Assembly (NCBI RefSeq): GCF_005222675.1
Contig: NZ_STGE01000031.1
Coordinates: forward strand, 186,001 to 250,000
Length of the DNA stretch: 64,000 nucleotides
Direction of reading: 5' to 3'
Origin: Mycolicibacterium sp. CR10
GTDB lineage: Bacteria; Actinomycetota; Actinomycetes; Mycobacteriales; Mycobacteriaceae
The notes under the pieces: model-generated
Database searches by the model: none
The model's input: only the letters and a program-made list of their open reading frames with translations
What the model was told of the DNA's origin: nothing
Program-made: the position numbers and the translations under genes
In this document: one piece after another, positions 46,959-57,300 of the stretch
Layout: each line of letters starts with the position of its first letter
How positions within the stretch are numbered: the first letter of the stretch is position 1

Positions 46959-47531
46959 GTGTTGCTCAATCGGGCCATCGCCCAAGGGATCGCCGACGGC
47001 AGCATCACCGTCGTGCTGCGCCGCTGGGACGCGCCACGTGCCAAACCCGGAGGCACGCAACGCACCCCGGTGGGCACGGTGCGCGTCGACGGGATCACCG
47101 AGCACCCCGCCCGCTACCGGGTCACCGCCGCGCAGGCGCGCGCCGCCGGATATCCGGACGCCAAGACCGCGCAGGCCGAGCTCGACCGCCGCCCCGCGGC
47201 GCACACCTACGTGATCGCCGTGTCCTTCCTGGCACCCGACGAACGCCCCGAGTTGGCGGCCGACGATGCACTGTCGCCCACTGACCTCGCCGGCATCTCC
47301 GCACGCCTGGATCGCTGGGATGCCGCCACCGAGCCGTGGACACGGCCCTACCTGCAGCTGATCGGCGACAACGAAGGGGTCCGGGCACCGGACCTGGCGG
47401 CGCAGGTCGGGCTCGATGTGCCGCGGTTCAAGCGGCGGGTCCGCCAACTCAAAGGCCTGGGGCTGACGATCAGCCTCGACGTCGGATACCGGCTGTCCCC
47501 GCGCGGGCGGGAGTTTCTGCGGCTGGGTTGA
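46959..47531 (+). CDS. Conserved hypothetical protein with C-terminal winged-helix-like segment
   Basis: 190 residues from GTG at 46959. The first 90 residues look like a small beta-barrel of the ASCH/PUA type (ITVVLRRWDAPRAKPGGTQR, then GTVRVDGITEHPARYRVT), and the last 60 like a winged helix (NEGVRAPDLAAQVGLDVPRF followed by RRVRQLKGLGLTISL and a basic wing). Together these suggest nucleic-acid binding, but I do not know the family's role. Divergent from the DUF3097 gene. Confidence 0.7.
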   Translation: MLLNRAIAQGIADGSITVVLRRWDAPRAKPGGTQRTPVGTVRVDGITEHPARYRVTAAQARAAGYPDAKTAQAELDRRPAAHTYVIAVSFLAPDERPELAADDALSPTDLAGISARLDRWDAATEPWTRPYLQLIGDNEGVRAPDLAAQVGLDVPRFKRRVRQLKGLGLTISLDVGYRLSPRGREFLRLG

Positions 47532-47571
47532 ACCCGTCACCGATTCACTGCCGTTGGGCCATGATCGAACG

Positions 47572-48357
47572 GTGACGGATCTGACGACCTACGGGCCGTG
47601 GGCGGTGATCGCGGGCGGCTCCGAAGGCGTCGGTGCGGAGTTCGCCGCCCTGCTGGCCGAAGGCGGTGTGAACCTGGTGCTCATCGCCCGCAAGCCTGAC
47701 CCGCTGGAGCGGACGGCAGCCCGGTGCCGCGAATTGGGCGTGCAAACCCGAACGCTGGCAATCGATCTCGTCGACGGCGTCGAGGCGGTGATCGCCGCGA
47801 CGGCCGATCTGGACGTGGGTCTGCTGATCTACAACGCCGGCGCGAACACCTGCAGTGAAGAGTTCCTCGACGGTGCGCTCGCCGACTTCGGCAGGGTGAT
47901 CGACCTGAATGTCACCGCGATGTTGACCCTGGTGCAGCACTACGGCCGCCCGATGCGTGACCGTCGCCGCGGCGGAATTCTCATGGTCGGGTCGATGGCA
48001 GGCTATCTCGGCTCCGTCCGACACACGGTCTACGGCGGGGTCAAGGCGTTCGGCCGGATCTTCGCCGAAAGCCTGTGGTTGGAGCTGCGCGACCATGACG
48101 TTCACGTCCTCGAATTGGTGCTCGGCGTCACCCGAACGCCGGCGATGGAGCGGGTCGGCTTGAACTTCGACGTGCCTGGGGTGCGCGTCGCCGAGCCGGC
48201 CGACGTCGCGCGGGAGGGGCTCGAACACCTCGCGGAGGGACCGGTATTCGTCGCCGGCGGCAACGCCGACGACGTCGCCCGCCGCAACGACCCGGATCGG
48301 GCGAAGGTGGTCCTGGGCTCGCACAGGTTCATGCAAAAACTGATGGGTGATCACTGA
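47572..48357 (+). CDS. Short-chain dehydrogenase/reductase
   Basis: 261 residues from GTG at 47572 (VTDLTTYGPWAVIAGGSEGVG). The cofactor motif is GGSEGVG rather than the classical GxxxGIG, NAG follows in LLIYNAGAN, and the catalytic Ser and Tyr-Lys are in GSMAGYLG and YGGVKAF. NAD(P)-dependent oxidoreductase of unknown substrate. It overlaps the next gene by one base (TGATG) and heads a three-gene operon with a SnoaL-like protein and a second SDR, a combination typical of steroid or other lipid-like substrate degradation. Confidence 0.85.
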   Translation: MTDLTTYGPWAVIAGGSEGVGAEFAALLAEGGVNLVLIARKPDPLERTAARCRELGVQTRTLAIDLVDGVEAVIAATADLDVGLLIYNAGANTCSEEFLDGALADFGRVIDLNVTAMLTLVQHYGRPMRDRRRGGILMVGSMAGYLGSVRHTVYGGVKAFGRIFAESLWLELRDHDVHVLELVLGVTRTPAMERVGLNFDVPGVRVAEPADVAREGLEHLAEGPVFVAGGNADDVARRNDPDRAKVVLGSHRFMQKLMGDH

Positions 48358-48842
48358 TGACCGACGAGCGATTCGCGCAGTTGGAACGCCGACTGCAGCT
48401 CATCGAGGATGAGCGCGCGATCGAGCGAATGATCGCGCGCTACGGTCCCCTGGTCGACACCGGTAGCGACGACGCAGCCGACGCAGCCGCGGCGCTGTGG
48501 GCCGAGGACGGGACCTACGACGTCGAGGGCTGGTCGATGTGCGGCCGGGCCGACATCGCCGCGATGGTGCGCTCCCCCGAACACCAGGGCCTGATCGGCC
48601 GCGGCTGCTGCCATTTCCTCGGTCCGGCGGTGGTCACCGTCGACGGCGACGACGCGGTGGCGGTGTGCGAGTCGGCGCTGCTGGTGCACCGCGACGGACG
48701 ATTCGCAGTGGCCCGAGCGGGCGCGAACCACTTCCGGCTGCGCCGCATCGACGGCCGCTGGCAGATCACCGGGCGCACCACCCGCGCGTTGGACGGCAAA
48801 CCCGAAGCCCGACAGCTGCTTTCCGACGGGGTGGACCGATGA
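48357..48842 (+). CDS. SnoaL-like / NTF2-fold protein
   Basis: 161 residues from ATG at 48357. The pattern FAQLERRLQLIEDERAIERM followed by IARYGPLVDTGSDDAADAAA, LWAEDGTYDVEG and a C-terminal HFRLRRIDGRWQITGRTTRAL fits the NTF2-like fold used by dehydratases, isomerases and binding proteins. Function cannot be fixed. Coupled at both ends to SDR genes (TGATG and ATGA), so it probably works on the same substrate. Confidence 0.83.
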   Translation: MTDERFAQLERRLQLIEDERAIERMIARYGPLVDTGSDDAADAAAALWAEDGTYDVEGWSMCGRADIAAMVRSPEHQGLIGRGCCHFLGPAVVTVDGDDAVAVCESALLVHRDGRFAVARAGANHFRLRRIDGRWQITGRTTRALDGKPEARQLLSDGVDR

Positions 48843-49612
48843 GCGGCGCGTTGGCCGGCCGGGTCGCGCTGGTCACCGGGGCCGGCGCCGGGATCGGTGA
48901 GGGCATCGCCCGGCGGTTCGCCGACGAGGGTGCGCGGGTGGTGGTCGCCGAACTCGACGAGTCCGCAGGCCGCGCGGTGGCCGAACGCATCGGCGGGCTG
49001 TTCGTCGCCACCGACGTGACGGACCGCGTTCAGGTAGAAGCGGCTGTCGCGGAAGCCGTTTCGGAATACGGCACGATCGACATCCTGGTCAACAACGCCT
49101 GGGGCGGCGGCTCGATCGGTCGCGTGGAGAACAAGACCGACGAGGCACTGGCCACCGGCATCGCGATGGCGTACTACGGCCCGTTCTGGGCGATGCGCGC
49201 AGCATTTCCCCATATGAAGGCCAAGGGCTGGGGCCGGATCATCAACCTCTGCAGCCTCAACGGCGTCAACGCCCACGTGGGCTCACTCGAGTACAACGCC
49301 GCCAAGGAAGCACTGCGGACCCTCACCCGCACGGCCGCCAGGGAGTGGGCGCCCACCGGCGTCACCGTCAACGCGCTCTGCCCAGCGGCCAAGAGCCAGG
49401 CCTTCTTTCGTGCCCTCGGCGACTATCCCGAGCTCGAAGCCATGGCCGACGCGGCGAACCCCATGGGCCGGATGGGCGACCCCTACGACGACATCGCACC
49501 GGTGGCAGTCTTCCTCGCCGGCGAGGCATGCCGATACCTGACGGGCAACACGCTGTTCGTCGACGGCGGCAGCCACATCAACGGCGTGGCGTGGGCGCCG
49601 GATCTCGACTGA
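48839..49612 (+). CDS. Short-chain dehydrogenase/reductase
   Basis: 257 residues from ATG at 48839. Classical SDR: VALVTGAGAGIGEGIARRFADEG, NNAWGGGS in place of NNAG, catalytic Ser in INLCSLNGV and YNAAK. C-terminal YLTGNTLFVDGGSHINGVAW. It overlaps the SnoaL-like gene by 4 bp and converges with the metallopeptidase gene one base later. Likely NAD(P)-dependent 3-hydroxyacyl or alcohol oxidoreductase; substrate unknown. Confidence 0.87.
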   Translation: MSGALAGRVALVTGAGAGIGEGIARRFADEGARVVVAELDESAGRAVAERIGGLFVATDVTDRVQVEAAVAEAVSEYGTIDILVNNAWGGGSIGRVENKTDEALATGIAMAYYGPFWAMRAAFPHMKAKGWGRIINLCSLNGVNAHVGSLEYNAAKEALRTLTRTAAREWAPTGVTVNALCPAAKSQAFFRALGDYPELEAMADAANPMGRMGDPYDDIAPVAVFLAGEACRYLTGNTLFVDGGSHINGVAWAPDLD

Positions 49613-49613
49613 C

Positions 49614-50681
49614 CTACTGCGTCTGCTGACCGGCGGCCGACGCGAGTTTGGCCGGGTCCGAGGTGACCTCGTCGATGACAGTGTGGATGAACCGCATCTT
49701 CTCCAACACCGCCGGGGGCAACACGAACGGGTACAGGTCAGCCTTGCCCATCGACCGGTTCATCATGTTCAGCGCCCATGCCAGCGGCAACCACATCTCG
49801 ATGATCATGTCGAAACCGCTGGGCCCCAGCACTTTACGTTCGAAGGTGGCACTCGCTGCGGCCATTCCGAACGCGGCCGCGGTGTCCATGGTGTCGCGGA
49901 TGTGCAGGTAGTGGGCGAACGTTTCGGCCCAGTCCTCGGCGGGATGCATCGTTGCGTAGGAGGACACATAGTCGTTCTCCCAACCCGCCGGAGCGCCCTC
50001 GCTGTAGTGCCGGTCGAGAGCGGCCTGGTAGTCGGCCTCGGGATCACCGAACAACTCGTGGTAGCGCTGTAGGTAGTCGGGCGACGTCCCGACGAGTCGG
50101 TATTGGTAGTAGTGGCCGATTTCGTGGCGGAAGTGGCCGAGCAGTGTGCGGTACGGCTCGTCCATCGAGACGCGCAACTGCTCGCGGTGCACATCGTCGC
50201 CCTCCGCGAGATCCAGCGTGATCAAACCGTCCTCGTGGCCGGTGAACACCTTTTCGAACTTGCTGGACAGCAGATCGAAGGCCAACCCGTACTGGGGATC
50301 CTCGTCGCGTCCGACGATCGGCAATTTCAGCTCATGCAGCTCCGCAATCAACCTGCGCTTGGCCTTCTCGGCGGCCGCGAAGGACGCCAGCGCGACGGTG
50401 TCGCTGTCATTGGGGCGCGTCCTCGTCAGCGCGCACGACGCACAGAGTTGGGCGATCGGGCCCCTCTCCACAATCCAGTTACATTTGGCGAGATGCAGAT
50501 TCGCGCACAGCCGGTACTGGGTGGCATCCACGGCTCCCGCGTGCTCGCTCTCCGCGGGCGGCGCAATGACCAGAAGCGCCATGTCGTCGAGGGAGAAGCC
50601 CAGTTTGCTCCCGCAGTTCAGGCACACCGAGTTCTCGAATGACAACCGTTGACCGCAGTTCGGACAGTTGAAATCACGCAT
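49614..50681 (-). CDS. Zinc-ribbon metallopeptidase of the transglutaminase/ATP-grasp operon (Rv2568c-like)
   Basis: 355 residues from ATG at 50681 with GAAGGAGGAG upstream. N-terminal zinc ribbons (Cys6, Cys9, Cys20, Cys23; a second Cys set at 59, 67, 80 and 83) are followed by a gluzincin-like core with HEIGH at 186-190 and a downstream AEDWAETFAHYLH that can supply the third ligand. This fits the putative zinc-binding metallopeptidase family found beside transglutaminases. Substrate unknown. It overlaps the transglutaminase gene by 8 bp. Confidence 0.83.
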   Translation of the reverse strand: MRDFNCPNCGQRLSFENSVCLNCGSKLGFSLDDMALLVIAPPAESEHAGAVDATQYRLCANLHLAKCNWIVERGPIAQLCASCALTRTRPNDSDTVALASFAAAEKAKRRLIAELHELKLPIVGRDEDPQYGLAFDLLSSKFEKVFTGHEDGLITLDLAEGDDVHREQLRVSMDEPYRTLLGHFRHEIGHYYQYRLVGTSPDYLQRYHELFGDPEADYQAALDRHYSEGAPAGWENDYVSSYATMHPAEDWAETFAHYLHIRDTMDTAAAFGMAAASATFERKVLGPSGFDMIIEMWLPLAWALNMMNRSMGKADLYPFVLPPAVLEKMRFIHTVIDEVTSDPAKLASAAGQQTQ

Positions 50682-51603
50682 GCAGCACTCCTCCTTCATA
50701 GGGCGCCACATCGACGGCGACGTCGATGATGCTCTTCTCGGAGTCGGTATAGATGATGCCGCGCAGCGGCGGGACATCGGCGTAGTCACGGCCGAAACCG
50801 ACTGTGACGTAACGCTCATCGACCATCTGGTTGTTAGTCGGGTCAAGGCCCAACCAGAGGTTCTGCGGGGTCCACACCGCTGCCCATGCGTGGGTGGCGT
50901 CGATGCCGACCATGCGTTCCTTCCCAGGTGGAGGGTCGGTAGCCAGGTAACCGGAGACGTAGCTGGCAGCCAAACCGTTGGCGCGCAGACAGGCGATCGC
51001 CAGCCGCGCGAAGTCCTGACATACCCCTTCACGGGCCTCTAAAACCTCGCCCACCTTGGTGGACACCGTCGTCGAACCGGACCGGTAGGTGAAGTCCCGA
51101 TAAATTCGCGACGTCAGGTCGCGAAGGACCTCGATCAGGGGCCGTTCGGGCACGAAACTCGGTGCGGCGTAGGCGCGCAATTCCTCGGTGATCTCGGGCG
51201 GCTGCAGGTCCAGGGTGAACTCGGTGGCCAATGCCCCCTCGGTCCCCACCGGGCGGGCGATCTCCCACGGCGCCCGCGCCGAGGGTCCCTGGTAGAGATC
51301 CGGTGGTGGCGGGTCGACTTCCACGACCGACCTGCTGGTGATGGTCAGGCTGCGGTGCCGCTCGATGACGTGGAAGAAGGAGCTGAGGTTGCCGTAGGCG
51401 TCCCGGCTGGTTGAACTGTCAGCGGCCTCCGGCTCAATCACCAGCTCGTGGAACAGACAGCGCTGGCGAGCCGAGTCCCGGGGCGTGAGGAAGCCGCGGC
51501 CGTAGGAGCTGGTGACCACATCGGAGTATCGGTACCTCGTGCGATGGGTGACCTCGTAGCACCGGCTGGCGCCGGGTACCGGCCCGTCCGGAAACGCCGT
51601 CAC
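50674..51603 (-). CDS. Transglutaminase-like cysteine protease family protein (Rv2569c-like)
   Basis: 309 residues from GTG at 51603, in GTGA overlap with the ATP-grasp gene. An N-terminal beta-sandwich of about 130 residues (YEVTHRTRYRYSDVVTSSYG) precedes the transglutaminase core with triad Cys195 (REGVCQDFARLA), His238 (DATHAWAAVW) and Asp254 (LGLDPTNNQ). Such proteins may hydrolyse or transfer amide bonds. Together with ATP-grasp partners they have been proposed to act in peptide tagging or amide-linked metabolite synthesis. Confidence 0.87.
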   Translation of the reverse strand: MTAFPDGPVPGASRCYEVTHRTRYRYSDVVTSSYGRGFLTPRDSARQRCLFHELVIEPEAADSSTSRDAYGNLSSFFHVIERHRSLTITSRSVVEVDPPPPDLYQGPSARAPWEIARPVGTEGALATEFTLDLQPPEITEELRAYAAPSFVPERPLIEVLRDLTSRIYRDFTYRSGSTTVSTKVGEVLEAREGVCQDFARLAIACLRANGLAASYVSGYLATDPPPGKERMVGIDATHAWAAVWTPQNLWLGLDPTNNQMVDERYVTVGFGRDYADVPPLRGIIYTDSEKSIIDVAVDVAPYEGGVLHA

Positions 51604-54302
51604 GGCATCACCCGCCGTTCGTCGGGGCCCCACAGCGGTTGCATCTCGCCCGGCAGGGACAGGTGGGTCGCGGTGATGACGCCCGAGAGCTCGCGCAGAT
51701 CGCGATGGATGCCCGCGAGCAGTCCGTCGAGTTCGTCGCGGGCGCCGGTCGAGGTGACCTCCTCCAGCTCGTCGGGCTCGATTCTGCGCAGCCGGATGGC
51801 GATGTCGTCGACCATCCGTTCCGGCCGTGACGATCCCGATGCCCGGGGCAGGGACTTGAGGTTGGTGCGCAACCGCTCCAGTTGGTAGACCAGCGAGCGC
51901 GGGTTCTCGGCATCGAACAGCACCAGTTCGGCCACGCCCGCCACACTGAACATGCCCGGATTGCGCCTGCGGTAGATCACCAGGGATTCACACGCCACCA
52001 GGGTCGACTCCGTGATCGTCTGCTCGGCGTCGGGCAACCTGGCGGTCGTCAACGTCGCCCGCAACAACGCCGTCAGCGCCAGCCCACGTTCGATCCGCTT
52101 CCCGATGTCCATCATCGTCCAGCCGACGTCGTGGACCATCGATTCGGCCACCACCCCCGACAGGGCAAGCATGCCCGCAAGCGTCAGCGTGTTCGTCGAC
52201 GACAGGAACGCATCCCCCTCGGCCCGCGATTCCGGTGGGGTGTCGGGCGCGTTCAGCAGTGCGCGTTCGAGCGCGGACAGCACCATCCAGGTGTCGTTGG
52301 ACATCTGGTCGCGCACCGAGCGCGCCGCCAGGCTGAGACGCTCCACCGACTGGGCCAGCGAGCCGGATCTGTACCGGTCGGCCGTCAACGACCACAGCGT
52401 GGTCGGTGCCGTCGCCACCATCTCGGCGTAGTCGCCTCCGGCGCCGGTGTCGGTTCCGGTGATCGTGCCCAGCGCGGTCAGCAGCACCGGCACGCATTCG
52501 CTACCCGGCATCGCGCGGCGGTAGCGGTACTCGTGATACCGCTCGCGGGTGACCGTCAGGAGACGGGCCATGCTCTCGGCGCGCTCAGAGTAGCGGCCGA
52601 TCCAGTACAGATCGGAGAGCACACGCGGGGAACTGATCTCATGCGTCGGACTCGAGGTGACCAGCGCGGGCAACTCCGCGGTGTCCAGAGCGGGCAGCTC
52701 CACGGGTGCCGTCGTCGAGATCTTCTCCGCCGTGACACGCGCCGGTGACCGCACCCAGATATCCTTGGCTGCAACGGTATTGAGTCGGTAGGCAGCTGTG
52801 CCAGGTGCCAGTAGGTAGCCGAGACCGCCGATCATCGGCGCGTAACCGCCGTGCTGAGCCACGGTGAACAAGCGCATCCCGACGCTCGACGACGACAACC
52901 CACCGGGGAGGTAATCCGAAGGCGCCGAGGAGAACTGCGGCAACTCCTGCCCCACCCACTGCCACGGCAGGGCGTCGATGCGCGCTGCGAGCGCCTTGAG
53001 CTGACGCGCCGACAGTTCGGGGCCCACGAGCGGTTCGCCCCCGGTGACCGGCTTGATCAGCAGCGACGACAGGTTGGCCAGCAGGTGCGAACGCTCGACG
53101 CCGATACCGCCCCAGTACACAGGCGCTGTCTCGAGCAAGGGGGTCTCGCCGAGCAGCTTTTCGGCGAGCTCCGGCAGAAACCGAAGCAGCCCAGGGCTTT
53201 CCAGCACACCACTGCCGAGCGTGTTGACCACCGTCACTGCGCCGCGGCGCAGCACCTCGACCAGGCCCACGACCCCCAGCCGCGAGTCGGCCCGCAGGTC
53301 GAGCGGATCGGCGTACACGGCATCCACACGCCGCAACACCACGTCCACACGTTTGAGGGTGCCCATGGACCGCATCCACAGCTTGCCGTCGCGCACCACA
53401 AGGTCGGCACTCTCCACCAGCGGAAGGCCCAGTACGCCGGCCAGATAGGCCTGGTCGAAGGCGGTCTCGGAATGGATACCCGGGCTGAGCACGACCACCA
53501 CCGGCTCCTCGGCCGATTCGGGGGCGGCGTCGATGAGCGCCAGCCGCAACGCCTGCGCCCACGGCGAGGCCGGGCGGGGTCCGATCTGCTCGTAGAGGTC
53601 CGGGATCGCGTTGGCAACCACCCGTCGGTTGGCGAGCGCATAGCCGGCGCCGGAAGGTGCCTGCGTCCAATCGGCGTTGACGACGAAGTCGCCGGACGGG
53701 GCGCGGCTGATGTCACACCCGTGCAGGAAAAGCTGGTGGCGCCCCGGTACTTCGATTCCGCGGGCGGCCCGGACATACCCCGGATGCGCGAACAGCAGTT
53801 GCGGCGGCAACACCCCTTCCGTGATCGAGCGGCGCGCCCCGTAGAGGTCGGTCAGCACGGTGTCGAGCAGCCTGGAGCGCTGCACCAACCCGGCCTCGAG
53901 CGTCTCCCAGTCCGCGGCGGAAATCACCAGGGGTAGCGCGTCGAGCTGCCAGGGCCCTGGCATCCCCGTACCGTCGCCGTTGGTGATCGCATCGCCGTTG
54001 TGGTCGACCTGGATGTAGGTGATGCCGTCGTTGTCGACGAGACTGCGCACCACGGCCCGAAGTCGGTCCAGGCCCGGGCGGCCACGCTCGCGCACGCAGT
54101 CGGCCAGCTCCTGCCATGAGGGCCGGACATCACCTGTCGCATCGACGAATTCGTCGTAACCGGCACCCGGTCCGTGCACCGTGGGCTGGACGTCGAAGAG
54201 CGCCGGCTGGGCCCGCATGCTGCGGTAGGGAGCCAGCGGGTTGTCGAAGTCGATCGCGCCGGCGCCCGTTGGGGGCGACGGCCCGGTTGCGGGGAATGCC
54301 AT
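51600..54302 (-). CDS. Circularly permuted ATP-grasp protein fused to alpha-E domain (Rv2567-like)
   Basis: 900 residues from ATG at 54302, sharing one base with the stop of the upstream gene. The first 520 or so residues are the circularly permuted ATP-grasp part (ADWETLEAGLVQRSRLLDTV, then RAARGIEVPGRHQLFLHGCD, VVVLSPGIHSETAFDQAYLA, GVVGLVEVLRRGAVTVVNTLG), and the remainder is the helical alpha-E domain (SSPRVLSDLYWIGRYSERAE onward). The two are separate genes in many bacteria. Proposed to be an amidoligase that makes peptide-like bonds with ATP; no product is known. Confidence 0.88.
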   Translation of the reverse strand: MAFPATGPSPPTGAGAIDFDNPLAPYRSMRAQPALFDVQPTVHGPGAGYDEFVDATGDVRPSWQELADCVRERGRPGLDRLRAVVRSLVDNDGITYIQVDHNGDAITNGDGTGMPGPWQLDALPLVISAADWETLEAGLVQRSRLLDTVLTDLYGARRSITEGVLPPQLLFAHPGYVRAARGIEVPGRHQLFLHGCDISRAPSGDFVVNADWTQAPSGAGYALANRRVVANAIPDLYEQIGPRPASPWAQALRLALIDAAPESAEEPVVVVLSPGIHSETAFDQAYLAGVLGLPLVESADLVVRDGKLWMRSMGTLKRVDVVLRRVDAVYADPLDLRADSRLGVVGLVEVLRRGAVTVVNTLGSGVLESPGLLRFLPELAEKLLGETPLLETAPVYWGGIGVERSHLLANLSSLLIKPVTGGEPLVGPELSARQLKALAARIDALPWQWVGQELPQFSSAPSDYLPGGLSSSSVGMRLFTVAQHGGYAPMIGGLGYLLAPGTAAYRLNTVAAKDIWVRSPARVTAEKISTTAPVELPALDTAELPALVTSSPTHEISSPRVLSDLYWIGRYSERAESMARLLTVTRERYHEYRYRRAMPGSECVPVLLTALGTITGTDTGAGGDYAEMVATAPTTLWSLTADRYRSGSLAQSVERLSLAARSVRDQMSNDTWMVLSALERALLNAPDTPPESRAEGDAFLSSTNTLTLAGMLALSGVVAESMVHDVGWTMMDIGKRIERGLALTALLRATLTTARLPDAEQTITESTLVACESLVIYRRRNPGMFSVAGVAELVLFDAENPRSLVYQLERLRTNLKSLPRASGSSRPERMVDDIAIRLRRIEPDELEEVTSTGARDELDGLLAGIHRDLRELSGVITATHLSLPGEMQPLWGPDERRVMP

Positions 54303-57300
54303 TACTTCAGAACGGTACGCACTCGCCGTAGATCCAAGATCCCCGGCGCGCCCACATCTGTGGATTGACGTGCCTGCTTTTCACGCAGGCCCGCGAGGTC
54401 GACCTTGCCCGCGGTGAATCCGCTGGCTTCGAAGCGGCGACCACGCCGCGACTCCGCCTCGACGGCGTTCACCGGTGGGGAGTCGTAAGACCGGCCGCCG
54501 GGGTGCGACACGTGGTACGTGCAGCCGCCCCGCGACACCCCGGACGCGGAGTCGACGAGTTCGAACCGCAGCGGTCCGTCGACGGTGATCGTGGGATGCA
54601 GCGCGCTGGGGGGCTGCCAGGCGCGATACCGCACTCCGCCCACCTGCACATCGGGGTTGTCGGTCGCGAGCATCGGGATCGGATGACCGTTGGCGGTGAC
54701 GATGTAGCGATGTCGGTCGGCGCCGATGAGTCGCACCTGGATGCGTTCTACCGACGAGTCGACGTAGCGCGCCGTGCCCCCCGCGGTGGACTCCTCGCCC
54801 AACACGTTCCAGGGCTCGATAGCCCCGCGCAGTTCGATCTCGACGCCACCGAAGACCGCCGTGCCGATCCGCGGGAAACGGAACTCGGTGAAGGGGTCCA
54901 GCCAGCTGGTGTCGAAGTCGATTCCATACGCGCGCAGGTCGGCAGCGACTTCCGCGATATCTTGAATAATGAAGTGCGGCAACAAGTACCGGCCATGCAA
55001 GTTGGCGCCATGACGGATCAGCGGGGCGCGCAGCGGCTCGTCCCAGAACCACGCCACCAGCGAGCGCACCAGCAGCGACTGCACCATCGCCATCTGATAG
55101 TGCGGCGGCATCTCGAACCCACGGAGCTCGAGCAGACCGAGTCTGCCGCGGGCACTGTCGGGGCTGTAGAGCTTGTCGATGCAGAACTCGGCGCGGTGCG
55201 TATTGCCGGTGATGTCGGTGAGCAGGTGCCGCAGCGCCCTGTCGACGATCCACGGAGCGGAGCCTTTGGCGGCGGTCAGCCGGGCGATCTCGGCGAACGC
55301 GATCTCGAGCTCGTAGGTCGAATCCGGGCGGCCCTCGTCCACCCGGGGGGCCTGCGACGTCGTGCCGATGAACCGGCCGGCGAACAGGTACGAAAGCGCG
55401 GGGTGACGCTGCCAGTACGTCAACAACGAGACCATCAGGTCGGGCCGGCGCAACAGCGGAGAATCCGCCGGCGTGATGCCGCCGAGCGTGATGTGGTTGC
55501 CGCCGCCTGTCCCGCCGTGAGTGCCGTCGACGTCGAAGGCCTCTGTCGAAAGCCGAGCCAGCCGCGCTTCGGCGTAGAGCGCTTCGAGTTGGTCGCGCTG
55601 CTCGGCAAAGCTGGCGGTCGGCGCCACGTTGACCTCGATGACACCCGGGTCGGGCGTCACCGACATCGACTGCAGCCGAGGGTCCGACGGCGGTCCATAG
55701 CCCTCGATCACCAGGGGGCAACCGACCTTGTCGGCCGCGTTTTCGATCCGCTCGACCAGGTCGACGAAGTCCTCCAACTCCTCGGTAGGCGGAAGGAACA
55801 CGTAGAGCAGCCCGTCCCGGATCTGCCCCACCAACGCGGTCGTCGGCAGCGTCTCCTCGTCCTCCTCCACAGCGGGGTCCACATCAACGTCCTCGGCAGC
55901 CGCGGTGGCGCCTCGGGTCCGGAGCGCGGGCCGGGATTCGATCGGATCAGCGTCGATTGCCACCCGTGGCGGCTTCCAGCTGATCGATTTCAACGGCAGG
56001 CGCAGCCCGGCGGGCGAGTCACCGTCGAGCAGCACGATGCGTCCGCGGCGCAGCTGCCAGTCGGCGCTCGCCCATCCCGCTCCGTCGTCGCGACGGTGCA
56101 GCGGCAGCACATGGGCGGCCGGTTCGGTGACCGCTGATTCAAGGCGCGCCATCAGCGCGGCCCGGGCATCAGGGCTGTCCGACTCCAGGTCGTCCTCCCC
56201 GGCGACCGGATCGCCGTCGGGTTGGCGCACGGCAGCGGCCAGTCGGCTCAGCGGGTCCTCGAACGCGGGACGGACCTGGCTGCCGGGCAGCCCCAGTCCG
56301 GCAGCGATGGCGTCGAGAAGCTGACGGTCGGCGTCGGGGGCCAGCGCTGTGGTGACGGGCTCTTCGGCCCACGGGTCGGCCAGCAGCGCCTCATCGGTCC
56401 ACAGTGGTTCACCATCCGTGCGCCAGAACAACCCGATCTGCCAGCGGGGCAGCGGCTCCCCGGGGTACCACTTGCCCTGACTGCGCTGCACCAGGCCTTG
56501 GGGAGCCCAGATCTTCTTCAGACGCGCCGCCAGGACGGAGGCCCGTTCGCGCTTGTGCTCACCGTCGGCGTCGGTCAGCCATTCCGGGTCGACCTGGTTG
56601 TCGATCGAGACGAACGTGGGCTCACCGCCCACCGTCAGCCGCACGTCACCGGCTGCCAGGCGTTCGTCGACCCGGGCGCCGAGCTCATTGACGGCCGCCC
56701 ACGACTCTTCGGTGTAGGGCAGCGTGACGCGGGGGTCCTCATGCACGCGAGTGACGACATTGCTGAATTCCAGCGTGGTTTCGCACGGCTCGGTCGATCC
56801 GGTGATCGGCGCCGCGGACTCCGGGTGGGGGGTGGCCGACAGCGGGATGTGCCCCTCCCCGGCGAACAGCCCCGAGGTGGGATCCAGGCCGATCCATCCC
56901 GCACCCGGGATGTACACCTCGGTCCAGGCGTGCAGATCGGTGAAGTCGGCCGCCGGACCCGATGGGCCGTCGAGCGCCTCGACATCGGAGCTCAGCTGAA
57001 CCAGGTACCCCGACACGAACCGGGCCGCCAAACCCAGCTGGCGAAAGATCGATACCAACAGCCAGGCCGAGTCGCGGCACGAGCCGATTCCGGTGCGCAA
57101 CGTGAAGTCCGGTGTCTGGACACCGGGTTCCATCCGGACGCTGTAGCCGACGTCGTCCCTGACCGCCCGGTTGAGGGCGACGAGGAAGTCGATGGTGCGG
57201 GTGCCTGCGGGGACGGAGAAGTTGTTCACCCACGCCTCGGCGAGGTCACCCGGCCCCGAGTTCGCACCGAACTCGTCGACCGGCCTCAGGTAGGGCTTGA